Shown one piece after another: positions 11,669 to 22,972 of a stretch of DNA of 64,000 nucleotides. The stretch is from Prunella strophiata (lineage: Eukaryota > Chordata > Aves > Passeriformes > Prunellidae). Position 1 is the first letter of the stretch, and each line of letters starts with the position of its first letter. Location of the stretch: contig JAZBQD010000027.1 of assembly GCA_036583965.1 (NCBI GenBank), forward strand, positions 30,449,001-30,513,000, given 5' to 3'. The translations under genes and the position numbers were made by a program. Under the pieces are notes generated by a model. The model was not told the DNA's origin and ran no database searches. It was given only the letters and a program-made list of their open reading frames with translations.

Positions 11669-13747
11669 GATAAATAAACAAATACAACGTGAAATCAGTG
11701 AGTTATAAAGCACATTACCTGAAGGAATAGGGTAAGATTCAGTGTTAATAAAGGTAGATAGACTACAGTTTGTTGCTGAGGGCTGGAAAGCATTGGCATT
11801 GCTATGAGTGTCCCAGAAGTCCTCTGAGCTTCAGAGGTTGACCAGTTTCACTGTCTAAAACTGTGCCCATCTGCCATTTCAATCAGCAAATCAGTGCAAA
11901 ACATACTAAAGGAACACATCAATTTATTTTTAAGTTTGTGTTCAATTATCTGCTGTGACAAACAAATGGTTCCCACTGAACCATATTGGCTTATAAGTAT
12001 TTAAGCTCCGAAGTGATTAATTTCCAATGCTAATTAAATGCAGTTGGAAAATGCAGTTAGAGAAATAAACAATAAAAGCAGACTTTAGAGAATTGAACTA
12101 GAAAAGAGTTCTTCTCCATCAGTGTTGGCTACAGTTTGTAGGTGCTGATATGGTCCATGAGCAGGGCTGAGAGCCTTTGTGACAAAAAAAGTTGTTTATA
12201 AATATAAACTCTGTTCTTTCACTAAGCTGCTCATGCTTATTAGGAGCATTAATTATCAACTGCTCCCCTAGAAATTGAAATTCACACAGATGTGATTATC
12301 TCTGAAGTTTACAGCCTGTTGATCCCTGTTCTGCAAAGACATTAATTATCAGGAACTGTCACAACAAGTCCAACTGGTGATAGAGCTTATGCAGATTTCC
12401 TTCTCACTCTCTCCTGAAGGACAGAAAATTCCCCTCCTTGTACCTGCCTTTCCTCTTTAGTTAACAGCACTACAGGAAGAGAGAGGTTAAGTATGGAGCT
12501 TTTCCTAGATGGGTTTATTTGGCAAATCAAAAGACAAAAACCAAGTCCTTTGTTGGGCTTAAAAGTGCACCTAAAATTCTGAGATGATGCAAACAGCAAG
12601 CTGTAAAACCATTTTAAAAGAGAAAGTCCAGGTTCTTGTTAGTGAGCAGCAATGTTTACCTGCAGTGTTTACACAATATATTGCCTGAGGTAATTGACTA
12701 CATATAAATGGGGGTTTAGGGCTTCTTCTTCTCAAGGACATTAATTACTTTGTTAGAAAACATGTTCAACCTTTGCAAAAAATGCACTACAGTGCTTCTC
12801 TCAAAGTGTCATCCCTATGATCTGTTCCAATAAGAGACCTCAAGGAATTTATGGCATTTGCTACTTTGCAGATCTACCCCACCTAAGGCTAAAATCTGTT
12901 GCCATTTAAGACACCTACAAAGTTTTATTGATGTCTGTGCAATCAGCTCAGGTCTCATAAGTTTGGGGTTTTTCTGTAGCTGTTTTCAGAAGGTACATGA
13001 AGACAGGCTTGGTTGAAACACAGCATTCGACTTTTAAAAATGTTATTTAGGAATCAATTTATCAAATAAAATTAGTCCAAGGCAGAAGAAAATCCTGGAC
13101 ATTTTTATTGGTTTAATCTCAAATCTTTTCTTCTCAAGTTATTTCTGCCCATGGAGATCACTCCTAATTTCTCTCTCTTTCAGTGAGCACTGCAAAAACT
13201 TAACATTTCCAGAGTTTTGAGGTTTGCCATAAGACTCCCAAAACACTGGGACCTATGCTCTGATGTTGGTAACTTTATCTCACAGATCAAGATTCTTCCA
13301 TATCAAAGTCCAAGTCAAACTCAGGAATCTGACCAAGGACTTCCAAACATCAGGACTTTGTTCATGACTGCTCCTGAGTCCCAAAATAGAATATATCAGT
13401 TCTACAGTAATGTACATCAATTTAGTCCTGAATTTATGAAATTCCTTTGCTATGTATTTCCACTTACAAGTAATAATTAAATACTTTGAACTTTGCTGCA
13501 AATTTTCCTTTGGCAATAGTTTGCCATCCAATTGTGTTTGAAGCAGAGTTTCCCTGTCTCTTTTAAAGCTTAATGTGAAGGTCAAGAAGGGAAATTAGAA
13601 GGAAAGTAAGGGATCTGTTTTAGATGAGGGAAGAGTATAAGTCAGCTACAAAAAAAGTGTCAAATCAAAAGGAAAGTTTCATGTTATACTGTTCTCTTAA
13701 ATAGAATTTTTATGACAGTGCCAAGATAACCTTGTTAAAAATATATC
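11669..13747. other. Unique AT-rich non-coding DNA
   Basis: No gene or transposon is recognised. The segment 12190-12360 is rich in ATTAAT/TAATTA words around short GC islands and may be a conserved element, noted as a finding. Frames of 70-100 codons overlap on both strands near 13217-13585 without protein-like composition. Confidence 0.5.
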
Positions 13748-13978
13748 AGAGAATCACAAAATAGTTTGGGTTGGAATCTTCCACTAGACTAGGGGTGCTC
13801 AGAGCCCTGTCCAAGCTGACACTGAATGGTTCCAGGGATGGGGCAGCCAGAGCTTCTCTGGAAAAACCCCTTCCAAAGTTTTCACAACCTCATTATAAAG
13901 AACCTTTTCCTTATATCCAATCTTAACTGACTGTCTTTTAGTTTCAGACCATTACCCCTTTTCCTACTGCAGCATTCC
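13748..13978 (-). mobile_element. CR1 LINE 3' fragment with internal deletion
   Basis: It begins at the 3' end (GAATCACAAAATAGTTTGGG, TTGGAAT) and jumps directly to CTTCCACTAGACTAGGGGTG. The usual segment containing CCTGCCATGGGCAGGGACAC is missing. Downstream the expected CCAGGGATGGGGCAGCC, TTCTCTGG and ATTACCCCTTTTCCTA blocks follow. This copy is longer inward than most here but has lost about 40-50 bases near its end. Confidence 0.88.
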
Positions 13979-15115
13979 ACTGGATTCATTCCCACCCTTC
14001 AGACACAGCCTGGTGTCACCTGCAAAAGTGCTCAGCAATTCATTCAGTATTTTAAAAATACCTTCACTACTATTTTGAGTGTGATTCCAGTAAAAATTGC
14101 TTTATAAACAAAATTACATATAGAAGGATCAATTTTTTCTGATGTTTTTAATACATCAGTAATTTTTGTCCATTCTTGACATCTTTTGAACCTGGTCTCC
14201 AAATAATCCTGTTGGCCCATCATCCTGTTGCAGAATAGATTTTCTTCCTCTCCAGAGCCTCCTCACTAGGATTTCTGATGTGCCCTTCCATTCTTAGTGT
14301 TGGGGACAATGAGCAGAGCCATGATACTTTTAGAAGGCCCTGCCTGTTTTGAATTCTTATGTATTAATGTCAGAGCTGTCTTTCTCTTCCCCTCCTTTCT
14401 TTTTTTTTTCTTTTTTATTTTTCCTCCCTAAAAAAACCCATAACAACAGCTATAGACTTAAATATTTAGGAAGTTAAATTAGTTAAATAAAGGTAATATT
14501 TAGAAAGTGTTCATGGAATAATCATGTTATGATCAGCAGTATGTAATGACAAAGTTCACATAATCATTGCAAATTAACAGACCAGATTACACACTCAGAC
14601 TTTAATATCACACTTGTAAAAAGAGATTGGTGGAGAAAATATCATATTTAAGCTTATTCTCTAAAGAATGAGGATTTATATCTGTAATTCTGGTCTTCAT
14701 AATTTCAGTTTAAACGAGTTTTTCAAATGCATTTCAGTTTTCTATGTTGAATCAATGTCACAAGTCATTTTTCTCCAGAGAAAAAAATTCTTCAAAATGT
14801 CAGCTTCTACCCTTTGCAATTTCAAATTGAATGATTTCTTTTTTACCCTGTAGTAGCCAATGTTTTGCTAAATATTATAGTTTGGTTTAATATGCTGTAG
14901 ACTGTAATTAAAAATTATTTTTTAAACACAAATATTTATTCAATCCACAAAAACAGGAAAGCATCAGAGCTCCAGTTTGAATTGTCAGATAGCATTGGAT
15001 GAAAACTTTTCAAGGAAATTCAAGTGTGCCATAAGAACTTGGAAAGAAAATCCACTTTTGAATGGACAGAAAACACTTCTAACACTTTAATACCAGAGAA
15101 TTGTTTGAACAAATA
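13979..15115. other. AT-rich unique non-coding DNA
   Basis: There is a T/C-rich stretch at about 14385-14430 and nothing else of note. No gene is supported. Confidence 0.55.
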
Positions 15116-15268
15116 GTGGAGTCCCCATCCCTGGGGGGACTTAAGAACCTGTGAATGTGGCACTTGGGGACATCTGGTTAGGGGTGGCCTGGGCAGTGCT
15201 GGGGGGAAGATTGGAGTTGATGACCTCAGAGGGCTTTTCCAACCTAAATGCATCTGTGAGTCTGTGAA
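15116..15268 (+). mobile_element. CR1 LINE 3' fragment (second subfamily)
   Basis: The forward CR1 3' end is seen as GTGGAGTCCCCATCCCTGG, GATGTGGCACTT-like words, TTGGAGTTGATGACCTC, then GGGCTTTTCCAACCTAAATG and a degraded octamer tail CTGTGAGTCTGTGA. The GACCTC..GGGCTTTTCCAACCTAA core separates this subfamily from the GGACCTTAAAG type. Confidence 0.85.
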
Positions 15269-17480
15269 ATTTACAGTAAATACATGAAAGGAAGCTAAAC
15301 ACACAGTTAATAAACCAGACCTGCTGCCTCTCTGCTTCAGGACAGCAAAACACTCAGCTCTTTGCCTGAAGTATTTCTACCAACAGATTCAAAGATGTTT
15401 CCCTTAGATATTTATGCAGCACAGTAGCCATTATGCAGTCTCTGGAAGAAAAATATTTCCTAAATAAATAGGGTTTGATTTGAAAAGAAATGATTTGTGG
15501 GGTGATGGGTACAAAATGAGAAATGATTGTTGCTTCTATCAATGCTTACAGCCAGCCAGGGTGAGTTTTGGTCTGCTCTGAGCTCTCATCCAGACACCTC
15601 TGAATGTCATGATTTCAATTATTCCTAAGACCAAATTAATCTAGCATTTTATTTCCTGCTGAATTCTTGTTTCCCAGCAGCTAATTTAAGAAACTGCCTT
15701 GCTCTCCTGTTTCCATTAAGCACATGCACACTTTTGGAGCAGCAGGAATTCCACCAATGCCAGGGTAAAGGACTCCGAAATCCAGACCTGATTTTGTTCT
15801 CTTTCCTCGTGCCAGGTCATTTCAGAAAGTCCTGATTTGTGCATCCATTGGAAGGACAGAGTCTGTGTGTAACATTTCTGAGGGTGAATATCAAGTGTGT
15901 CTGAGACCCCAGGGTGGAAACACATGATTGATGTTTTTGTTACTGTGCCAGCACGACCTGGAGTACAAATGTGACATCGAGCCACACACGGGCATCAAGC
16001 AGGAGGCAGCTCTCTGCCAGAGCTAAAGTAGACCTGCAGGAAAATTGAATAATCTCCTTTATCCAGATCAAAAAGAGTGGGGTTTATATTTGTTTTATGT
16101 TTTTTTCAGTTTGTCTGTTTTTGGTTTTGCTTCTGTTTTACAAAAAGAAAAAGTAGAAAATGCCCCATTGGGCTTAAATCCCTTAGTGGACTTAGAAAGA
16201 TGTGCCAACAAATTTAACACATACCTTCACTCAGTGACTGCAATAATGTAGCTTTAAAATATTTTCATAGGTTTTCACCATCTTTCCTGTTTCAAACAGC
16301 TGGTTTCAAAGCTTCCTTGTGAAGTCAAGGACAATGTTGAAATTTTCCTTTGTAAATTAGCCAACATTATATGTTTACATTAAACACACAAGCACAAAAT
16401 TAACAGGACTGGAAGATTTTACTAATCTTCTGAAATGTTCTAAAGGTCTTTTAAAAAAGTAAATAAAAGAAGTCCATCATCAAAGCCAGAATCCAAGTCA
16501 GTGCAGTGTTTTATGTGAACACAGCTCATATCTGATTGATCTCATTCAGGAAAGAATCATCAGCTGAAAAAATGGGATTATTTGGAGCTGTGATATCTAT
16601 TGCTGTGTTCAAACCTGACACAGAAGGAGATTAATTTTTTTAACTCCCATTGGCAACCAGTGCCACTGTGTCACTGCAGATCAGCCATGCTGGGATTTAT
16701 TTTTGTTCCCCTAAGATAAATTTCATCTCTTACATAACAAAAGAGTGAAAAGGAGAAATCAGCTGGTGGAATATCTGACCTACAGGGCAAACAGGCAAAC
16801 TAAACTCCAATCAAGTTTTTATTGGGACTGAAAGCCAAGACCTACATTAGCTCTGCTCACCCTTGAGGCATTTCTGGTGGCCTCCAGCTGGAATTATGGG
16901 ATCATGCAATCCCTATCTTATGCTGATGTTTCTTCAAGGTTCTAATAATTTGTTTGTTTTTACAGGTTCTAGAAAAATCCTGTTTTCCCTGATTTTGTCT
17001 CTGTTTATCTTGCATGGAAGACAGTCCTTTGGCATTTAGAGGCAGAACAATATTTCATATTTGGACTACTGGGTGGCTCCCTCCCTGATGATCTGCAGAG
17101 TCTTTGTTCTGCCATTTAAATAGATAGTTTTGGAATGCTTTGTGAAGTGATAAATGCTTAATGGAGGAAAGAATCTTCCTTAGTGAGGTCATGTGAGGGA
17201 TAGAATTGCTCATTTTGATTGAGAAGATTAGGAAATTCATCTTTGGTATTTTCCAACAAAAGCAGAAAAATACCCAATAGTTAAAGAATTTACAGAAATT
17301 AAGGGAAGAAAACCCCAAACAATTCAAACAGATTTGGAAGCACCTTTTGTCTGTCCTGTTGCTGTCATTTGGGGATGGAGCAGGGCAGATATTAAATGAA
17401 TGTGAACATTTGGAGTTTTTTCCCTCCCAGTCTGCAGACTCAGCCCTTGGAAGAGGGGAATTGGTTGGTGCTTTTTACCT
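15269..17480. other. Unique non-coding DNA
   Basis: No transposon is recognised. The GC- and CpG-richer patch at 15931-16026 is described separately as a possible terminal exon. The remaining sequence is AT-rich, with short open frames only. Confidence 0.5.
15931..16026 (+). other. Small open frame or possible terminal exon
   Basis: The frame beginning ATG at 15931 reads 31 codons to TAA at 16024-16026 with unusually protein-like codons, including the stretch HDLEYKCDIEPHTGIKQEAA. The T-rich sequence before CAG at 15949-15951 looks like a splice acceptor, so the part from 15952 could instead be the coding end of a spliced gene. Three CpGs fall in about 40 bases of an otherwise CpG-poor region. 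I do not recognise the peptide, and a longer open frame also exists on the opposite strand. No splice donor partner or promoter is identified. Confidence 0.15.
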
Positions 17481-17592
17481 GCAGTGACAGGAAGGGGAAC
17501 AACAGCCTTAGACTGGCAGGGGGAAGGTTTAGATGGGATATGGGGAAGAAAATCCTTCCCTGGGAAGGGTGGTGAGCCCTGGCACAAATGCA
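17481..17592 (+). mobile_element. CR1 LINE fragment (internal, no 3' end)
   Basis: GCAGTGACAGGAAGGGGAAC, AACAGCCTTAGACTGGCAGG, GGTTTAGATGGGATATGGGG and GGGTGGTGAGCCCTGGCACA match, in order, the part of CR1 that precedes the CCCAGAGAAGCTGTGG block. The copy stops there. The 3' end is absent, which is unusual for a LINE insertion and indicates later loss. Confidence 0.8.
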
Positions 17593-17747
17593 AAGGAAGA
17601 AATTTAATCCATCCCAGTGAGCTCAGAGCCCTGCCTTGGCTGTGCATTAGGATCTACAGGCATCAAGGGCCTTAAAACCATCAGCAGAGAGGTTGCAAAT
17701 ACAGTTTTCCCTAAGATTATTTCATATTATTCTATTTTAAACAACTC

Positions 17748-17752
<5 letters not shown>

Positions 17753-17788
<36 letters not shown>
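17753..17788. repeat. (TA)n microsatellite
   Basis: About 18 perfect TA units. This self-complementary sequence can form a hairpin or cruciform. The length is likely polymorphic. Confidence 0.95.
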
Positions 17789-17789
<1 letters not shown>

Positions 17790-18526
17790 TTGAGGAATAT
17801 TAGATATTGAGAGCAAAGCTAAAAGTGCAGAATTCTGGTGGCAGCCTGTGTTATAAACCAAAATATAAAAAACACCAAAACAATGAATCCAAACCCAACA
17901 CACAGTAATGAAACAAACTCTCTCTTCCAGAACAATTACCAAACTACCATAATCTTTCAGTAAGGTTAGAATATCAGCTCTGAGGTGGCAATCCAAGCAG
18001 TTTTCAGTAGATTTTTATTAAAATTAAGGAATACACAAGATACTATTACCATAAGTTGCCTAGAGGAGTGGGAGTGGGTGAGTTGTTTGGTTTATGGGTT
18101 TTTTTTCCTTTTTGACAATTGGGAATAAGATATTTTTTATGTCTGCATAAAATATAAATGAACTGTAACATTCTTATAAATAACAAAATTCTCAAAGGCC
18201 TCTCAACAAATTGCCTACAAAATGCAATTCATAGAAACCAGCAGATTAGTAATTTATGCTTAGCTCCTATGGGCTTTTCTGTTTGGTGGTTAATTTAAAA
18301 CTTTTTTACCCCCCAAGAAAAATAAATTAAAACAAAAAATTAATAAAAAGTTCTTCTGTTTTGCCTGGAAAACAGATCTGCAAAGTTTGCACACAACCTG
18401 CTAGAGAAGTAAAAAAATTGGTTTGAAAAGGAGCATCATGTAATCAACATTAAATTAATGCAAGTGAGAAATATAATAATTCTTTTGCAAGCTTGGACCA
18501 GAAATGGCTTAACAAACAGAGATATT

Positions 18527-18579
18527 AAAAAAAAAAAAAAAAAAACAAACAAAACCACCCCCACAAAAAAAAAAAAAAA
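18527..18579. repeat. A run with CAAA/CCCCA interruptions
   Basis: Nineteen A bases (18527-18545) are followed by ACAAACAAAACCACCCCCAC and then another A run to about 18579. This is low-complexity sequence with no polyadenylation signal directly upstream. Confidence 0.9.
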
Positions 18580-19415
18580 GCAACTAGGAGAAACACTACT
18601 ATGTTAGCAAAGTCTTTTTTTTTAGGGAAGGAAAGAAAGAAGGAAGGATGGGAGAACATTAAGGAAATGGTGCTTGAAAGTTCCTTCCAGCAGCCCTGCA
18701 GCAGTTGGATGAGGAGGAGGAGAGGAAGAAAAGAACTTCCTGGCTATAAAAATAACAATTATCCACTCCTCCCCTCTGGATCCTCCCCTAGAGAAGAGGG
18801 AGAAAGGCACTAAGGAGGAATAGCTGCTAAGTGGGAGTATCACTTTACACACTGTTGTACCTAAATATGTGAAGAGCCAGGGACCAAAGAAGAGAATCCT
18901 AATTAATTCCACTCTAAAGCATATAATTTCCAAAGAGCCCCAACATTAGTCATGTTCTGCTCTGTGTTGTTCTGAAGTTATTTCAGCAGATGTGTTCTTA
19001 CACTGAAAGGCAACTGATTTTTGAAAATTTCAATGTACACTGAATTCCAGAATGATAATATGAATATAATATATTATTATTTTACATTAGGGTTTTTTCT
19101 TCTGCTGTTAAACAGAGTTGTGCACTTGGAAATGAAGCCAGTCAAAGAAAGTTCTGTCTGGTAATTAAGACTCCATGTTTTTGTGCTTAATAATCCTACT
19201 GTTTCTTCTGGTTTACCACCAAATTAATTCCATGTTGATGCAATGTATCCTGAAAGGGGCACCTCCCAAGACAACCAATTTCAGAGCCATTATAAGACAA
19301 AATAGAACAGGGTTGGTAGACTACACATCTACAAAGAGAAGTGAATAATTTGGATTCTCATACATGTCATCCATAGCAATTTGCACAGACCACTATAAAT
19401 AGAACCTGACTCCTT

Positions 19416-19442
19416 AAAAAAAAAAAAAAAAAAAAAAAAAAA
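19416..19442. repeat. Homopolymer A run (27)
   Basis: Twenty-seven A bases follow TGACTCCTT. No AATAAA lies in the preceding 35 bases, so there is no support for a retrocopy origin. Confidence 0.95.
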
Positions 19443-19738
19443 CCAGCCACAATCTTGTCACCTTCACTTGCTGTAGAGGTACATATTAGAGGCAGGAAAA
19501 ATTTATACAAACTCAGTTCAGTCAAGAGAAGCTTTTCTACAGATTTAAAAACTGTTAACTAGTTCTTCATAATTTCCTTAATAAGGCAGAGATGAAAAAC
19601 TATTGCTTCAGTTGGCAAGAAATAATTAGGCCTGGGTGCTCTCCCTGAAGGTTTGGGCAAGATTTCCCTACCAAAATTAAGCCCAAGGGAAGAAGTGGTG
19701 CATTAGAAATTGAAAACATCAGGTTCAACTTATCAATT

Positions 19739-19742
<4 letters not shown>

Positions 19743-19769
<27 letters not shown>
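19743..19769. repeat. Homopolymer T run (27)
   Basis: Twenty-seven T bases lie only about 300 bp from the 27-base A run at 19416. The two could pair as an inverted repeat with a roughly 300-base loop. Confidence 0.95.
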
Positions 19770-20545
19770 CCATGAATCACGTGAGCAAGGTGTTTTTGTA
19801 AAGGGATAAGTACAGAAGAGATAAATGCAAAATGCTTTTTTAGGAAAAAAAGAGTGGCTGGGATGTGACTGTGGTGTCCCACAGCAGAGGGACATGGAAA
19901 AGCAGGGTGGGACCAGTACCAGAGCTATGGCTTTCCAGCTATAACTTTAAAGATATAAATAGAGAAAAACGTTTTTACCTCTATAAGAATTGACTCTGTT
20001 GCCTCATGACCAACTTTCTGTCCCTCTTCACTTCATCCCTCTTCATCCTCCTTGGCTGAGCAGCCTTTGTGCTTAAACCAATTGCCACACACACCTTATT
20101 ATGAAGGAATCTCAGCTTGATCCTCATAACTGACAGATTGCTTGCCAAAGGAGCATAAACATCTCTATATTATTCTCATTTCCAGGGAATTTGAGGGCTC
20201 TTCTGGAGTATTTGCTATTGCTGTTCAAAGCACCTCAAGCCTCTGCCTGCATTATTACAGGGTAATTAATTCCTGCTCCTTCCTGGGCAGGCACTCAGGA
20301 GTTCTGTGGAAGTCAAGGTGCAAGAATCCAGATGTTCCTTTGGAGGGCCTGGTCCTGCTTTTTCTTTTTTACAGAGCTGATTCAGTGCAATATTGTAAAA
20401 TTAAAGTGTCCCTTTATTCATAACTCAATGAGTTCAGAAATATGATAAAGTCCACACTCACATGAATTTTCATTTCCAGTAAAATGAAAGGAATACAAGG
20501 CATCATCTCTATCTGCACTAAACAATAAGCTTTATACTTTTACAT

Positions 20546-20650
20546 AATAAGAATAAATAGAATAGGTAAAGAAATAGATAAAAAGATAAAGAATAGATAA
20601 AGAATAAATAGATAAAGATAAATAGATAAAGAAAGAATAAATAATAACCT
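20546..20650. repeat. Degenerate GATAAA-type repeat
   Basis: About 100 bases consist of irregular alternation of AATAGATAAA, AGATAAAGA and GAATAAATA units. This is an old, mutated tetranucleotide/hexanucleotide array derived from GATA-like units. Confidence 0.8.
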
Positions 20651-21119
20651 TTATACTCTTACACTGTTGTAAATTCAGCAGTGCTTGAGAAAACAAAGGT
20701 AAGATTTGTTATTGAACTTGTTTCTGAATTAGAGGTTTTCTCAGAATAACAACAGAGTAATTTACAAAAAGTACAATGAAATAAAGAAAAATAGAGGAGC
20801 TAATATATTTCTTCAGTAGAATTACAAGAAAACACATCAGTGAAACAGGTGATATTGTATTTTAATAACACCATGGAATTGTCTGGGGGAGACAACAATA
20901 GAGATATTCATTAATATCCAATAATAAACCAAATGCAAAGAGCAAATGCTGCTGGTCTTATCTTTGCAAGAAGTCATGTTAATTTTATTGGGAATTACTT
21001 AAAGAAATCAGAGGGAATTCATAACCTAAAGTTAAGTTTTAAGATTCAAGGGGTCACACAGTTTTAGATGGCATTGTAATTGCAGCACTGGACTCCAGAA
21101 AACACTCAAATTTAAAACC

Positions 21120-21465
21120 ATGAAATCTTATACTGTCAAAAAAAGTGCAGAATGCATCTGCAAAATATGCAGATGGAAAACTGTAACAAGGAAATCTGGG
21201 ATGTGGGTTTTTTGTTTCTGTTTTTTTCCAAGAATAGCTGTAAAGATAGAAGAACCTCTGATTTTATTTGACATGTGTCAGCAGGATAAAAATGCCCAAA
21301 TAAACCAGACAATCATCACTCATGAAATGTCAGTCTGCTCTAGGCAGGCTCTTTGGAAAACCTCTTTCACATGAGCCAGAAGTGAATATTTACTTATGGT
21401 AAACTCCAGATTAAAATATTTTCAAATTGCTTGAAAACCAAAAAAAAAAAAAAAAAAAAAAAAAA
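21120..21465 (+). other. Open frame, ATTAAA and A run in transcript-like order
   Basis: An 84-codon frame (21120-21374) is followed by the variant polyadenylation hexamer ATTAAA at 21410-21415 and, 24 bases later, by 26 A bases (21440-21465). The order matches the 3' end of a reverse-transcribed message. The frame's product is unrecognised, is cysteine- and lysine-rich in its first half, and contains a T-rich CFCFF-type stretch that argues against a real protein. Chance arrangement is the default explanation; the A run is certain. Confidence 0.2.
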
Positions 21466-21967
21466 GAGCATTTAAATCCTCTCAAAAATCTGTCTTGAAA
21501 AATGTCTTGTTTCAGAAAGAAAGGAGTTCAACAGCAGAAAAGGAAAGTTACACAATGTAAATTTACATACCTGAATAAATGATCTCTAGCATATGAAACA
21601 GGCTGGAGGAAATCACAAAGCTGATAATATCATTAAAAATGTTACCATATCTATGGAGAGTTTAACATAATGGCTAGAAGTGTCTAGAAGCCAAAAAATC
21701 TTCCAGTTTTCAATATACACTCAGTGAGACATTGACTGGTTGAACTTCAGCCACTGTATTAAATCAACTACAAACTCGACAGCACTAGAAAAATCTACAA
21801 AATCTGAATTCCTTCTAGCAAAAAAACAACCCTTCTTACTACTGTGGTAGTGTGTAGAGTCCTTACACGTCCTGCTCTCACAGGCTTGCAACTCAAGTTG
21901 CAAATAATTAGAACTAACTACTTAAAAATTGGAATTAACCTCACAATTGGAATTAACTACTGAAAAC

Positions 21968-21998
21968 TGCCCCATCCAACCTGGCCCTGGACACTTCT
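21968..21998 (-). mobile_element. CR1 relic
   Basis: About 30 bases, TGCCCCATCCAACCTGGCCC then TGGACACTTC, match the reversed middle of the CR1 3' region (CATCCAACCTGGCCTTGGACACT). Both ends of the element are missing, so this is either a tiny relic or a coincidence. Confidence 0.5.
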
Positions 21999-22120
21999 TG
22001 AATGTCTTGAATTTGATGGTTTGTGATTCAGTGTAGAACTCAGTTTGCCTATTTTTGTCATCAAATGTGGCCAACAAATGTCATAAAACATTTATTACTA
22101 GTTTGGTTATTGATATTTTT

Positions 22121-22156
22121 CCTAGATGTAATCCTAGATGTTTTCCTAGATGTAAT
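22121..22156. repeat. 12-bp tandem triplication
   Basis: Three consecutive 12-base units, CCTAGATGTAAT, CCTAGATGTTTT and CCTAGATGTAAT, lie without gaps. They are followed at once by a small inverted repeat (TGATGCATTA against AATCAATGCAT). Confidence 0.9.
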
Positions 22157-22315
22157 TAATTGCAATTGATTGATGCATTACAAATCAATGCATAGGGAGA
22201 TATTGTTAAACAAAAAAAAAAAAAACCCAAAAAAAACAGTGATGATCTAAAGACTGTTAATTATTTGGGAGAAAAAAGGCAGAAGTCCTTGAAGCCATAA
22301 ACTGTATTTGTTTAT

Positions 22316-22351
22316 AATATCTATTATCTATTCAATATCTATTATCTGTTT
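22316..22351. repeat. 18-bp tandem duplication
   Basis: AATATCTATTATCTATTC at 22316-22333 is repeated at 22334-22351 with one difference (CTA to CTG). Confidence 0.9.
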
Positions 22352-22952
22352 CTTATTCAAGAAGAGAAAATTAATTTGCCAGTCCTTGACCTGATTGTGT
22401 TCCCTGTCCATCCCTGTACCTGTGTGTAAATAGACTTAACAGGGTCTTGGTCTGAAGCCTGGATGGCTGCAAGGTTAGAGCTAAAGACCAAAATTAACTT
22501 TGGATTTCTGATTTCTGTACCAGTCTTGATCCAGCAATCAGGCAGCAATCCTTTGTCTGTCAAAGAATCAAAACCAAAAGAATATTCTTTCATTTAAATC
22601 TGGTCTAGGTATGCAAGCAATTAAAAATTCAGTGTGGACAGAGCTGAAAACTGAAATTCTTTCTTCTGGGTATTAAACTCCAGTGGAATATACAGGAGAT
22701 CATAAACAAACAAGTAAAAAATATATATACCATATATAAATATAAAAATAAATAAATTATTTAACAGTGCAGACATCACATTTTGAAAGAGAAGCTTCCA
22801 GATAATGCAGTCATTTTACTATTTGATTATCCAATGCTGTTGATAAATGGCCATGACATGCTGCTTCCTCTGCACTGGAATTAAGAGGGTGAAATAAAAT
22901 TCTGATTATTTTCCTCATCATTAAAATGTACAAGTTTTTTTGTTGTTGTTGG

Positions 22953-22972
22953 TTTTTTTTTTTTTTTTTTTT
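22953..22972. repeat. T run preceded by TTG units
   Basis: Twenty T bases follow a short TTTTTTTGTTGTTGTTGG stretch. It is a simple-sequence tract with no other feature. Confidence 0.9.

Larger units (their letters stand above)
17593..21966. other. AT-rich non-coding DNA rich in simple repeats
   Basis: No gene is supported. Simple repeats listed separately include (TA)n at 17753, A runs at 18527, 19416 and 21440, a T run at 19743 and a degenerate GATAAA-type array at 20546-20650. Purine-rich GGAAAGAAAGAAGGAAGG lies at about 18626-18650, followed by GAGGAGGAGG words near 18712-18725. The block at 19855-20080 is moderately GC-rich but unidentified. Confidence 0.5.

Noticed and set aside
20546..20650. 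GATA-rich tract considered as a cluster of GATA-factor sites
   Set aside because: The periodic GATAAA units are explained by a decayed simple repeat.
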